Assembly: GCF_026540855.1 (NCBI RefSeq)
Contig: NZ_JALNUP010000001.1
Span: 1-64,000 of the forward strand
Reading direction: 5' to 3'
DNA: 64,000 nucleotides
Source: Sphingomonas sp. GC_Shp_5
GTDB lineage: Bacteria > Pseudomonadota > Alphaproteobacteria > Sphingomonadales > Sphingomonadaceae
The notes beneath the pieces were generated by a model, which saw only the letters and a list, made by a program, of their open reading frames with translations, had not been told where the DNA came from and did not search any database. Below are positions 17,174 through 25,298 of the stretch, in pieces. Position 1 is the first letter of the stretch, and each line of letters begins with the position of its first letter. The position numbers were made by a program, and so were the translations under genes.

Positions 17174-18637
17174 TCAATCGTCCTGCCAGGTCACCCCGTC
17201 GCGCTCGGTGAGCGCGATCGCGCTGGACGGACCCCAGCTGCCCGACGGATAGCTCTTGGGCTTGGTGTTGTTGGCGGTCCAGCCCTCGCGGATCGCGTCG
17301 ATCCAGGTCCATTGCGCCTCCACCTCGTCGCGGCGCACGAACAGCGTCTGGTCGCCCTCGATTAGGTCGAGCAGCAGGCGCTCATAGGCGATGCGGCGGC
17401 GGCTGCCGGCAAATTCGGCATCCATGCTGAGGTTGAGCGGCACCTCGCGCAGGCGCACGCCCTCGCGATCGAGCCCCGGCTCCTTGGCCATCACCAGCAG
17501 CTGGACATATTCCTCGGGCTGCAGGCGGATCACCAGCGTGTTGGGCTGGAGCATCCCGCCGCGCCCGGCGAACATCGAGTGCGGCACCGCCTTGAACTGG
17601 ATGGCGATCTCCGACCGGCGGGTCGCCATGCGCTTGCCGGTGCGCAGGTAGAAGGGCACGCCCTGCCAGCGCCAATTGTCGATATGCGCCTTGATCGCGA
17701 CAAAGGTCTCGGTGGTCGACGGCTTGCCGAGCTCGTCGGTGTAGCTCTTGACGATCTCGCCCTTGACCGCGCCGTCGCTATATTGGCCGGTGACGGTGTT
17801 GTGCTGCGATTCCTCGGGGGTGATCAGGCGCAGGCTGCGGAACACCTTCGCCTTTTCGTCGCGGATCGCGGTGCCGTCGAACCGGGCCGGCGGCTCCATC
17901 GCGATCAATGCGGCGAGCTGGAGCATGTGGTTGGCGACCATGTCGCGCAGCGCGCCCGCCGTCTCATAATAGCCGGCGCGATCTTCGAGGCCGACCGTCT
18001 CGGCGATGGTGATCTGGACGTTATCGATGCCGCGGGCGTTCCATACCGGCTCGAAGAACGAGTTGCCGAAACGCAGCGCGAGGATGTTCTGGACGGTTTC
18101 CTTGCCCAGATAGTGATCGATGCGGAAGGTGCGGTCCTCGGGAAAGGCGACCGCGACCGCGTCGTTGATCTCGCGGCTCGAGGCGAGATCGTAGCCCAGC
18201 GGCTTTTCGAGCCCGATGCGGACCGTCTCGCCGGCCAAGCCGACCGATTCGAGCCCGGCGATCGCGGCCTCGAACAGCGACGGCGCGGTGGAGAGATAGA
18301 TGGCAAGGCCCCCGGCGACGTCACCGACCTTCTCGGCGAGCGCCGGGAAGGTGTCGCGGTTCGACAGGTCGACCGGCTGGTAGAACACCCGCGCGAGGAA
18401 CCCGTCCATCGCGCTCTCGTCCTTGCGGTCGGCGGGGAGGAACTCGTCGAGCGCCTTCTTGGTAAAGTCGCGATAAGCCGCATCGTCGAGGTCCGAGCGC
18501 GCCGAGCCGAAGATGGTCAAGCCATCGGGCAGCAACCCGTCGGCATGCAGGCCATAGAGCGAGGGCAGCAGCATGCGCTGCGCGAGATCACCGGTCGCTC
18601 CGAACAGGAGCAGCTTGGCTACCGGGTTACGCTGCAT
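17174..18637 (-). CDS. zwf: Glucose-6-phosphate 1-dehydrogenase
   Basis: A 487-residue NAD(P)-dependent dehydrogenase producing 6-phosphogluconolactone. The cofactor loop LLLFGATGDLAQRMLLPSLYGL is at the N-terminus and the substrate site RIDHYLGKETVQNILALRFGN near residue 175. C-terminal family blocks include PFYLRTGKRMATRRSEIAIQFK and YERLLLDLIEGDQTLFVRRDE. It starts nine bases after the argC stop, and the argC TAA is part of its ribosome binding site (TAAGGAGT). It is therefore the first pathway gene of the Entner-Doudoroff operon and may be read through from argC. Confidence 0.96.
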   Translation of the reverse strand: MQRNPVAKLLLFGATGDLAQRMLLPSLYGLHADGLLPDGLTIFGSARSDLDDAAYRDFTKKALDEFLPADRKDESAMDGFLARVFYQPVDLSNRDTFPALAEKVGDVAGGLAIYLSTAPSLFEAAIAGLESVGLAGETVRIGLEKPLGYDLASSREINDAVAVAFPEDRTFRIDHYLGKETVQNILALRFGNSFFEPVWNARGIDNVQITIAETVGLEDRAGYYETAGALRDMVANHMLQLAALIAMEPPARFDGTAIRDEKAKVFRSLRLITPEESQHNTVTGQYSDGAVKGEIVKSYTDELGKPSTTETFVAIKAHIDNWRWQGVPFYLRTGKRMATRRSEIAIQFKAVPHSMFAGRGGMLQPNTLVIRLQPEEYVQLLVMAKEPGLDREGVRLREVPLNLSMDAEFAGSRRRIAYERLLLDLIEGDQTLFVRRDEVEAQWTWIDAIREGWTANNTKPKSYPSGSWGPSSAIALTERDGVTWQDD

Positions 18638-18646
18638 GCGGACTCC

Positions 18647-19576
18647 TTACAGATTGAGGCCGGCGAGCGGATCGAGCCCGGCCATGAGATTGAGGTTCTG
18701 CACAGCGGCGCCACCGGCGCCCTTGCCGAGATTGTCGAGCGTGGCGATCAGCCGCACATGCCCCGTGGTCTCGTTGCCGCAGACGCGCAAGGTCATCCGG
18801 TCGGTGCCGGCATTTTCCTCGATCACGGTCGCCGCGAGATTACCGGGCGCCACCGTGATCAGCGGGCTGTCGGCATAGGCTTCGCGCAACACCGACTCGA
18901 TGGCGCCGGGTGACGGCTTGCCGGGGAGCAGCGCCAGCGGCAGCGGCACCTCGCCGAGCATGCCGCGGTTGGTCCGCGTCACCGACGGGGCAAAAATCGG
19001 CGGATGGGCAAGCCCGGCATGGCCCTGCATCTCGGCGACATGCTTGTGGGCAAGGCCGAGTCCATAGACGCGGAACGCGGTGTCGGTGCCACCATCCTCG
19101 AACTCGGCGATCATCGCCTTGCCGCCACCCGAATAGCCGGAGGTGGCGTTGAAGCTGACCGGCCAATCGGCCGGCAGCAGCCCGGCGACGATCAGCGGGC
19201 GGACCAGCGCGAGGAAAGCGGTGGGATAGCAACCAGGGTTGGACACGCGGGTGGCGGCGGCGATCCGCGCGGCCTGGTCGCGGCCGAGTTCGGGAAAGCC
19301 ATAGGTCCAGCCGTCATTGACGCGGTGGGCGGTGGAGGCGTCGATTACCCGGGTGCGCTGGTTGTCGATCAGCGCCACCGCCTCGCGGGCTGCCTCGTCG
19401 GGCAGGCACAGGATGGAGATGTCGCAGTCGTTGAGCGCCTCGCGGCGGGCCTCGGCGTCCTTGCGACGGTCGTCGGCCAGCGTCACCAGGGTTAGGTCGT
19501 CCCGGCCGGCCAGCCGCTCGCCGATATCGAGCCCGGTGGTGCCGACCGCGCCGTCGATGAAGACGCTGACGCTCAT
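18647..19576 (-). CDS. argC: N-acetyl-gamma-glutamyl-phosphate reductase (type 2 ArgC)
   Basis: A 309-residue enzyme of the shorter type 2 AGPR family, which reduces N-acetylglutamyl-phosphate to the semialdehyde in arginine synthesis. The Rossmann start VFIDGAVGTTGLDIGERLAG, the active-site Cys in SNPGCYPTAFLALVRPL, and SGYSGGGKAMIAEFE are all seen. Its ATG overlaps the stop of the SH3 gene (ATGA). Downstream it runs almost directly into zwf, so arginine and glucose genes share a transcript unless a promoter lies inside argC. Confidence 0.94.
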   Translation of the reverse strand: MSVSVFIDGAVGTTGLDIGERLAGRDDLTLVTLADDRRKDAEARREALNDCDISILCLPDEAAREAVALIDNQRTRVIDASTAHRVNDGWTYGFPELGRDQAARIAAATRVSNPGCYPTAFLALVRPLIVAGLLPADWPVSFNATSGYSGGGKAMIAEFEDGGTDTAFRVYGLGLAHKHVAEMQGHAGLAHPPIFAPSVTRTNRGMLGEVPLPLALLPGKPSPGAIESVLREAYADSPLITVAPGNLAATVIEENAGTDRMTLRVCGNETTGHVRLIATLDNLGKGAGGAAVQNLNLMAGLDPLAGLNL

Positions 19577-19854
19577 GCCGCCCGGTCCAGCGCGGTGCGG
19601 TCGACATAGCCGACCAGCCCCGATGCCGGCGCGACACCCCAGGCATGGTCGCCCGCCAGTTCGAGCACCTCGAAGGCGTCGCCGGGGGCGAGCTGCGACA
19701 GCGGCTCCACCTTACCCCGGCCCGCGAACAGGGTCGTCGCGGTGGACGCGGTCGCGAGCATCGGCGCCGCATAATGCGGCGCGAACACATGTTCGGCGAG
19801 GCGCACGTCAGCCAAGTCACCGCGAACGGCATGGGTGCGCGGATCGAGCACCAT
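19573..19854 (-). CDS. Stand-alone SH3-like domain protein resembling the N-terminus of NlpC/P60 peptidases
   Basis: A 93-residue frame beginning MVLDPRTHAVRGDLADVRLAEHVFAPHY and ending GVAPASGLVGYVDRTALDRAA. This pattern is the N-terminal SH3-like part of sphingomonad C40 (NlpC/P60) peptidases, where a Cys-His catalytic domain normally follows. Here the frame stops and overlaps argC, so no peptidase domain exists. Homologous similarity seems to begin a few residues upstream (FALTGRS), where only a TTG 30 codons earlier could start, overlapping marR by 65 bases. The start is therefore uncertain, and the gene may be a remnant. Confidence 0.55.
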   Translation of the reverse strand: MVLDPRTHAVRGDLADVRLAEHVFAPHYAAPMLATASTATTLFAGRGKVEPLSQLAPGDAFEVLELAGDHAWGVAPASGLVGYVDRTALDRAA

Positions 19855-19879
19855 CGATCGACCGGTCAGCGCGAACGCC

Positions 19880-20233
19880 TTACGCGACGGCTCTGCTAAG
19901 GGCGGGGGCGCCGCCTTCGCCGATGAACTGCCCGAACTCTTCAAGAAACACTGCCCCTTCGGATGTACGCGCGACGAAGATGTTGCGCTTGTCGCTGTCG
20001 TCGCGCTGGCGGCGCAGATAGCCGAGCGCCCCCAGCCTGTTCAAGGCGCGAGTGACCACCGGTTTCGAGACGTTGAGCGCCCGCGCGAGTCCACGCACGG
20101 TATGCGGGCCGGGGTTAAGATAAACCAAGAGCAACAACGCCATCTGCCTGTTGGTGAGGTCGGGCTCGCCCGACCGCACGTAATCGACCAGCGCCGTCAT
20201 CCACGTTGAAAGCGATTGAGCGGCTGTTCCCAC
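19880..20233 (-). CDS. MarR family winged-helix transcriptional regulator
   Basis: A 117-residue DNA-binding protein. The helix-turn-helix is visible as TVRGLARALNVSKPVVTRALNRLGALGYL, followed by the beta-wing RRQRDDSDKRNIFVARTSEG. It is shorter than typical 140-residue MarR proteins, lacking part of the long dimerisation helices. It is transcribed ahead of the SH3 gene and argC, divergent from secG across 226 bases in which I see no clear operator. Ligand and targets are unknown; autoregulation would be usual. Confidence 0.83.
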   Translation of the reverse strand: MGTAAQSLSTWMTALVDYVRSGEPDLTNRQMALLLLVYLNPGPHTVRGLARALNVSKPVVTRALNRLGALGYLRRQRDDSDKRNIFVARTSEGAVFLEEFGQFIGEGGAPALSRAVA

Positions 20234-20459
20234 GTTAAACTTTCCGTTCCTCGTCCTTGGTCGGACGCGCGTTATGGGTGTCGTTTCGCTGTCATAACGC
20301 CCTGATCACGCGCTGGTTTCGCCAGACATTTAGATATTAACTATCGGATCGCATCACCCTGGCACCGGGCGTCGCGAGCGGGGCGCTGTTGATCCCCATC
20401 GGGGTTGCGCCTATGTGCCCGGCGTCGGGGCATCGGGCGCCGGACAACCGGGATCATCA

Positions 20460-20840
20460 ATGTTCACCTTCCTTCTCGTCGTACATGCCATCATCGCCGC
20501 GGCGCTCGTGACGGTGATCCTGATGCAACGGTCGGAAGGCGGCGGGCTTGGCATGGGCGGCAGCCCGTCGGGGCTGATGTCGGCGCGCGGCGCGGCGGAT
20601 TTCCTCACCCGGGCCACCGGGGTGCTCGCCACCCTGTTCGTGCTGTTCTCGATCGCGCTCGCGGTGCTGGCAGCGACTCACCGCACCCAGGCGATCGACA
20701 CCTCGCTCGCCCGCAGGGCGCCGGCCACGCCGACGCAGGATGCGGTGCCCACTCAGCCGGTCGATGCGCCGGCGACGGTCAACGGCGTGGCCCCGGCCAC
20801 GGCACCGGCCGACAATTCGGCGGTCCCGCTCGCACACTGA
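20460..20840 (+). CDS. secG: Preprotein translocase subunit SecG
   Basis: A 126-residue inner-membrane component of the SecYEG channel. Two membrane spans (FTFLLVVHAIIAAALVTVIL and VLATLFVLFSIALAVLAA) flank the cytosolic loop QRSEGGGLGMGGSPSGLMSARGAADFLTR, which is highly conserved in SecG. The C-terminal tail is Ala/Thr/Pro-rich and variable. The ATG before FTFLL is the family start. It precedes pyrG by 88 bases that contain two short hairpins (TGCGGT/ACCGCA and GCGCGTCG/CGACGCGC). The secG-pyrG order is common in alphaproteobacteria. Confidence 0.93.
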   Translation: MFTFLLVVHAIIAAALVTVILMQRSEGGGLGMGGSPSGLMSARGAADFLTRATGVLATLFVLFSIALAVLAATHRTQAIDTSLARRAPATPTQDAVPTQPVDAPATVNGVAPATAPADNSAVPLAH

Positions 20841-20928
20841 TTATCCTGCGGTTTACCGCATGAATCGCGCGTCGCCTCGACGCGCGCCCTTGTCGTTTGC
20901 CCCTTCAACACGCTAGGCGATTCTTCCC

Positions 20929-22563
20929 ATGGCGCGGTATATCTTCATCACCGGCGGCGTGGTCTCGTCGCTCGGTAAAGGCCTCATGGCGGCCTCTCTC
21001 GCAGCTCTCCTCCAGGCGCGTGGCTATCGCGTCCGGATCAGGAAGTTCGATCCCTATCTCAACGTCGATCCGGGCACGATGAGCCCGTATCAGCACGGCG
21101 AGGTTTATGTGACCGACGACGGCGCCGAGACCGATCTCGACCTTGGCCATTATGAGCGCTTCACCGGCGTCGCCTCGCGACAGTCGGACAACGTCACCTC
21201 CGGCCGGATCTACAAGACGATCATCGAGCGCGAACGGCGTGGCGATTACCTCGGCGCGACGGTGCAGGTGATCCCGCACGTCACCGATGCGATCAAGGCC
21301 TTCGCCCGCGCCGAGACCGACGACCTCGACTTCGTGCTGTGCGAGATCGGCGGCACCGTCGGCGACATCGAATCGCTGCCGTTCATCGAGGCGATCCGCC
21401 AGCTCAAGAACGAGGTCGGCCGCGGCAACGCTATCAGCATCCACGTCACGCTGGTGCCGTACATCGCCGCCGCCGGCGAGCTGAAGACCAAGCCCACCCA
21501 GCATTCGGTGCGCGAGCTCGCCGCCTTGGGTGTCCAGCCGGACGTGCTCGTCTGCCGCTGCGAGCACCCGCTGCCGCCGTCGGAGCGCGCCAAGATCGCG
21601 TTGTTCTGCAACGTCCCCGAATCGGCGGTGATCCCGGCGCTCGACGCCAAGAGCATCTATGCGGTGCCGATGCAGTATCACGAGGAAGGCCTCGATTCGG
21701 AGGTGCTGCGTGCGTTCGGCATCACGCCGTCGTCGCCGCCCGATCTCAGCCGCTGGAGCGAGATCACCGACCGCCTGTTCAACCCTGAGGGCGAGGTCAC
21801 CGTCGGCGTGGTCGGCAAATATGTCGGCCTGCAGGATGCCTACAAGTCGCTCAACGAGGCGCTGGTCCATGGCGGCATCGCCAATCGGGTGAAGGTCAAC
21901 ATCCGCTGGATCGACGCCGAATTGTTCGAGAACGACGACAGCGAGATCGTCGGTCAGCTCGAGCCATGCGACGCGATCCTCGTTCCCGGTGCGTTTGGCG
22001 AGCGCGGCGCGGAGGGCAAGATCAAGTCGGTGCGCTTCGCCCGCGAGCGCGAGATCCCTTATTTCGGCATCTGCTTCGGCATGCAGATGGCCTGCGTCGA
22101 GGGCGCGCGCGACCTCGCCGGCATCGCCGCCGCGTCGTCGACCGAATTCGGCCCGACCGACGAGCCGGTGGTCGGGCTGATCACCGAATGGATGGGCCGC
22201 GACGGCCTGGAGCAGCGCGAGGCGCAGGGCGACCTTGGCGGCACCATGCGATTGGGCGCCTATGAGGCCAAGCTCGACGGCAACAGCGTGGTCTCGTCGA
22301 TCTACGGCGGCACCACCATCCACGAGCGGCATCGTCACCGCTACGAGGTTAATACCCATTACCAGGAAGCGCTCGAGCAGGGCGGCCTGGTGTTTTCCGG
22401 CATGTCGCCCGACGGCACCTTGCCCGAGATCGTCGAGCGGCCCGATCATCCCTGGTTCGTCGGCGTCCAGTTCCACCCCGAGCTGAAGAGCAAGCCGTTC
22501 GACCCGCATCCGCTGTTCGCGAGCTTCATCGAGGCCGCGGTGAAGCAGAGCCGGCTGGTTTGA
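20929..22563 (+). CDS. pyrG: CTP synthase
   Basis: A 544-residue cytosolic enzyme that aminates UTP to CTP using ATP and glutamine. The N-terminal synthase domain starts [20 protein letters not shown] and holds [30 protein letters not shown] signatures. The C-terminal class I glutamine amidotransferase has the nucleophile Cys in [15 protein letters not shown] and the His/Glu pair near QFHPELKS. Full length, with no anomaly. It is followed by a palindromic repeat that may act as its transcript end. Confidence 0.97.
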   Translation: MARYIFITGGVVSSLGKGLMAASLAALLQARGYRVRIRKFDPYLNVDPGTMSPYQHGEVYVTDDGAETDLDLGHYERFTGVASRQSDNVTSGRIYKTIIERERRGDYLGATVQVIPHVTDAIKAFARAETDDLDFVLCEIGGTVGDIESLPFIEAIRQLKNEVGRGNAISIHVTLVPYIAAAGELKTKPTQHSVRELAALGVQPDVLVCRCEHPLPPSERAKIALFCNVPESAVIPALDAKSIYAVPMQYHEEGLDSEVLRAFGITPSSPPDLSRWSEITDRLFNPEGEVTVGVVGKYVGLQDAYKSLNEALVHGGIANRVKVNIRWIDAELFENDDSEIVGQLEPCDAILVPGAFGERGAEGKIKSVRFAREREIPYFGICFGMQMACVEGARDLAGIAAASSTEFGPTDEPVVGLITEWMGRDGLEQREAQGDLGGTMRLGAYEAKLDGNSVVSSIYGGTTIHERHRHRYEVNTHYQEALEQGGLVFSGMSPDGTLPEIVERPDHPWFVGVQFHPELKSKPFDPHPLFASFIEAAVKQSRLV

Positions 22564-22587
22564 GGTTCGCCGGCTCCTGATCCCGTC

Positions 22588-22668
22588 CGTCATCCCAGCA
22601 AAGGCTGGGATCTCCTCGAGGCGCGGACGGGCAGGTACCGCGCGAGACCCCGGCTTCTGGGGTGACGC
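22588..22668. repeat. CCCAGC-type two-hairpin palindromic repeat, copy 1
   Basis: The left arm CGTCATCCCAGC AAAG GCTGGGATCTC and the right arm GAGACCCCGGCTTCTGGGGTGACG each fold, and the outer ends are inverted copies (CGTCATCCC/GGGGTGACG). About 30 bases of variable spacer lie between. It sits between the pyrG stop and the cobalamin riboswitch. Confidence 0.8.
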
Positions 22669-22754
22669 ATAGAACGGTCGGTTGCCATTGCGCCGCCGCG
22701 CCCCGTGCGATACCGCCGATCCCGACCCCGCGTCCGCGCGGGGTCGCACGATCG

Positions 22755-22975
22755 CGTCGGTGCTCCGCGAGGAGCTTCAAGGGAATGCGGTGCGGGTGGC
22801 TTGCCGCCCCAAGCCGCGGCTGTCCCTGCAACTGTAAGCGGTGAGTGCGATGCGCAGCGTGCCCTTCCTCAGCGTGAAGGGTGCAGCCACTGGGCCGGAC
22901 GCCGAATCGGGCGAGGCCTGGGAAGGCCGTGCCTCGCGCAACGACCCGTGAGCCAGGAGACCTGCCGGCGTTCGG
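22755..22975 (+). promoter_or_regulatory. Cobalamin riboswitch
   Basis: The conserved elements of the adenosylcobalamin riboswitch appear in order: CGGTGCTCCGCGAGGAG, AAGGGAATGCGGTGCGGGTG, GCGGCTGTCCCTGCAACTGTAAGCGG, the GCCACTGGG segment near 22885, GGGAAGGCCG-like pairing and the B12 box AGCCAGGAGACCTGCC at 22951-22966. It lies 195 bases upstream of the Ni/Co transporter and the cobW-cobN run, so cobalamin should repress this transcript. The 195 bases after it hold no recognisable gene; part presumably forms the expression platform. Confidence 0.93.
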
Positions 22976-23170
22976 TCGCTCTTGCCCTGGCCCAGGGGGT
23001 GGCCGCGGCACGGATCCGTCCGTCTGAGCGACGTTGGAAGCGGCGGGAGCCGCATCGGGGTCGCAAGGGCCGGGCGCACGGGCGTCCGCCGGGTCGAGCA
23101 CCCTGACCGCCAGCCCATGGCGGCACGCTCCCGCACGACGTTGCTCGATGCCGACGGAGTAATTCCCCTC

Positions 23171-24217
23171 ATGGCCAATCGCCGCGCGCGGCCGATCACG
23201 CGCAAGCTCATCCCTCTCTACGTCTTCCTGATCCTGGCCAATATCGGCGCATGGATCTGGGCGGCGGCGCTGTTCCACGCCCAGCCGCTGATGCTCGGCA
23301 CCGCCTTGCTCGCGTGGGGCCTTGGCCTACGCCACGCGGTCGATGCCGATCACATCGCCGCGATCGACAATGTCACCCGCAAGCTGATGAACGACGGCCA
23401 GCGGCCGACCACCGTCGGCTTCTGGTTCGCGCTCGGGCACAGCGCGGTGATCCTGATCGCTTCGGCCGCGATCGCCTTCACCGCCTCGGCGCTGTCGGGG
23501 TTCGAGGCGCTCAAGGCGAGCGGCGGCATCATCGCGACGATCGTCTCGGCGGTGTTCCTGTTCGCGATCGCGGCCATGAACCTGATCATCCTGCGCTCGG
23601 TGTGGCGGACCTTCCACCATGTCCGGCGCGGCGGCGACTATGTCGAGGAGGACCTGGATCTGCTGCTCGGCAACCGCGGCCTGCTCGCGCGACTGTTCCG
23701 GCCGATGTTCCGGCTGGTATCGCGCAGCTGGCACATGGCGCCATTGGGCTTCCTGTTCGGGCTGGGCTTCGACACCGCGACCGAGGTCGCCATTCTCGGC
23801 CTGTCGGCAAGCCAGGTGGCGGGCGGCTTCGCGATCGCACCGGTGCTCGTCTTCCCGGCGCTGTTCGCCGCCGGCATGGCGCTGGTCGACACCACCGACG
23901 GCATCCTGATGCTCGGCGCCTATCAATGGGCGTTCGTGCATCCGATCCGCAAACTCTATTATAACATCGTCATCACCGCGGTATCGGCGCTGGTCGCGAT
24001 CCTGATCGGCGGGATCGAGACGCTGGCGCTGGTGGCCGACAAGCTCGGGCTGCAGGGCGGTCTGTGGTCGGCAGTGGCCGAGCTCGGCGGCAGCTTCAAC
24101 CTGATCGGCTTTGCAATCATCGGCCTGTTCGCGCTGTGCTGGGGGCTGAGCTGGGCGGTGTTCCGCTGGAAGCGCTTCGACGAGATCGAGGTCCGCACCG
24201 CCGACGTCGCCGCCTGA
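23171..24217 (+). CDS. NiCoT family nickel/cobalt transporter
   Basis: A 348-residue inner-membrane permease of the HoxN/HupN/NixA family. The metal-binding signature RHAVDADHIAAIDNVTRK is in the second span, and other NiCoT blocks are FFALGHS-like GFWFALGHSAVIL, LGFLFGLGFDTATEVAILG and ALFAAGMALVDTTDG. Eight hydrophobic segments are visible. The ATG of MANRRARPIT follows GGAG; the longer open frame to the left runs into the riboswitch and is not coding. Placement under a cobalamin riboswitch ahead of cobW and cobN points to cobalt as the substrate, to feed cobaltochelation. Confidence 0.93.
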   Translation: MANRRARPITRKLIPLYVFLILANIGAWIWAAALFHAQPLMLGTALLAWGLGLRHAVDADHIAAIDNVTRKLMNDGQRPTTVGFWFALGHSAVILIASAAIAFTASALSGFEALKASGGIIATIVSAVFLFAIAAMNLIILRSVWRTFHHVRRGGDYVEEDLDLLLGNRGLLARLFRPMFRLVSRSWHMAPLGFLFGLGFDTATEVAILGLSASQVAGGFAIAPVLVFPALFAAGMALVDTTDGILMLGAYQWAFVHPIRKLYYNIVITAVSALVAILIGGIETLALVADKLGLQGGLWSAVAELGGSFNLIGFAIIGLFALCWGLSWAVFRWKRFDEIEVRTADVAA

Positions 24218-24245
24218 TTACCATTCGATTTCAAGGAGACCCATC

Positions 24246-25298
24246 GTGGCCCGTATCCCCACTACCGTGATCACCGGCTTCCTCGGCGCCGGCAAGACGA
24301 CGCTGATCCGCCATCTGCTCCAGAATGCGCAAGGGCGCCGGCTGGCGCTGATCATCAACGAGTTCGGCGACATCGGCGTCGACGCCGATCTGGTACGCGG
24401 CTGCAACGATGCCGCCTGCCCCGAGGAGGATATCGTCGAACTCGCCAACGGCTGCATCTGCTGCACCGTCGCCGATGATTTCCTGCCGACCATGCAGGCG
24501 CTACTCGACCGGCCCAATCCCCCTGAGCATATCATCATCGAGACCTCGGGCCTGGCTCTGCCCAAGCCGCTGGTGAAGGCGTTCGGCTGGCCGGACATCC
24601 GTACCCGTGCGACCGTGGACGGCGTGATCGCGCTGATCGATGCCGATGCGGTCGCCGCCGGCCGGTTCGCGCCCGACGAGGCGGCGCTGGCCGCCGCGCG
24701 CGCCGCCGACCCGTCGCTCGATCACGACAGCCCGCTCGAGGAATTGTTCGAGGACCAGCTCGCCTGCGCCGACATGGTGGTGCTCAACAAGGCCGATCTG
24801 GTCGATGCGGCGACGCTGGCGAGCGTCGAGGCGCGGATCAAGCAGGAGACCCGCGCAGGGGTGAAGATCGTTTACGCCAGCCATGGCGCGGTCGATGTCG
24901 GCGCGCTGCTCGGCATCACCGCCGGCGCCGAGGACGATCTCGACGCGCGCCCGTCGCACCACGACAGCGACGAGGAGCATGACCATGACGATTTCGACAG
25001 CTTCGTCGTCGAGGGCGGTGACGTCGCGGACGTCGCGGCGCTGGTCACGGTGCTGGAGACGGTGATCGCGGCGCATGACGTGCTGCGAATCAAGGGCAAT
25101 GTCGCCGTCGAGAGCCGCCCGGCACGGCTGGTGATCCAGGCGGTCGGCCCGCGGGTGCAGCAATATTACGACCGGCCGTGGGGGGCATCGACGCGCCGTT
25201 CGCAATTGGTGGTGATCGGCCAGAAGGGGCTCGACGAGACCGCGATCCGCGCTGCCCTCGCGGCAATCCTGGCGCCGACGCTGGTCGCGGCGCGCTGA
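24246..25298 (+). CDS. cobW: Cobalamin biosynthesis protein CobW (COG0523 GTPase metallochaperone)
   Basis: A 350-residue G3E-family P-loop GTPase. The Walker A loop is TGFLGAGKTTLI, the metal-binding motif is NGCICCTVADD, and the NKAD base-recognition motif is LNKADLVDA. A histidine/acid run HHDSDEEHDHDD near residue 240 can bind metal. CobW proteins are thought to deliver Co(II) to the CobNST chelatase. It starts at GTG after AAGGAG, 28 bases behind the cobalt transporter. Its stop overlaps the cobN start by one base (TGATG). Confidence 0.95.
   Translation: MARIPTTVITGFLGAGKTTLIRHLLQNAQGRRLALIINEFGDIGVDADLVRGCNDAACPEEDIVELANGCICCTVADDFLPTMQALLDRPNPPEHIIIETSGLALPKPLVKAFGWPDIRTRATVDGVIALIDADAVAAGRFAPDEAALAAARAADPSLDHDSPLEELFEDQLACADMVVLNKADLVDAATLASVEARIKQETRAGVKIVYASHGAVDVGALLGITAGAEDDLDARPSHHDSDEEHDHDDFDSFVVEGGDVADVAALVTVLETVIAAHDVLRIKGNVAVESRPARLVIQAVGPRVQQYYDRPWGASTRRSQLVVIGQKGLDETAIRAALAAILAPTLVAAR

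Noticed and set aside
20905..22749. Minus-strand open frame opposite pyrG
   Set aside because: Shadow of pyrG; composition rich in Arg, His and Asp with no fold-like pattern, and it runs through the repeat element.
22982..23170. Long N-terminal extension of the Ni/Co transporter frame
   Set aside because: The extension is encoded by the riboswitch leader, has no family similarity, and the internal ATG has a ribosome binding site.
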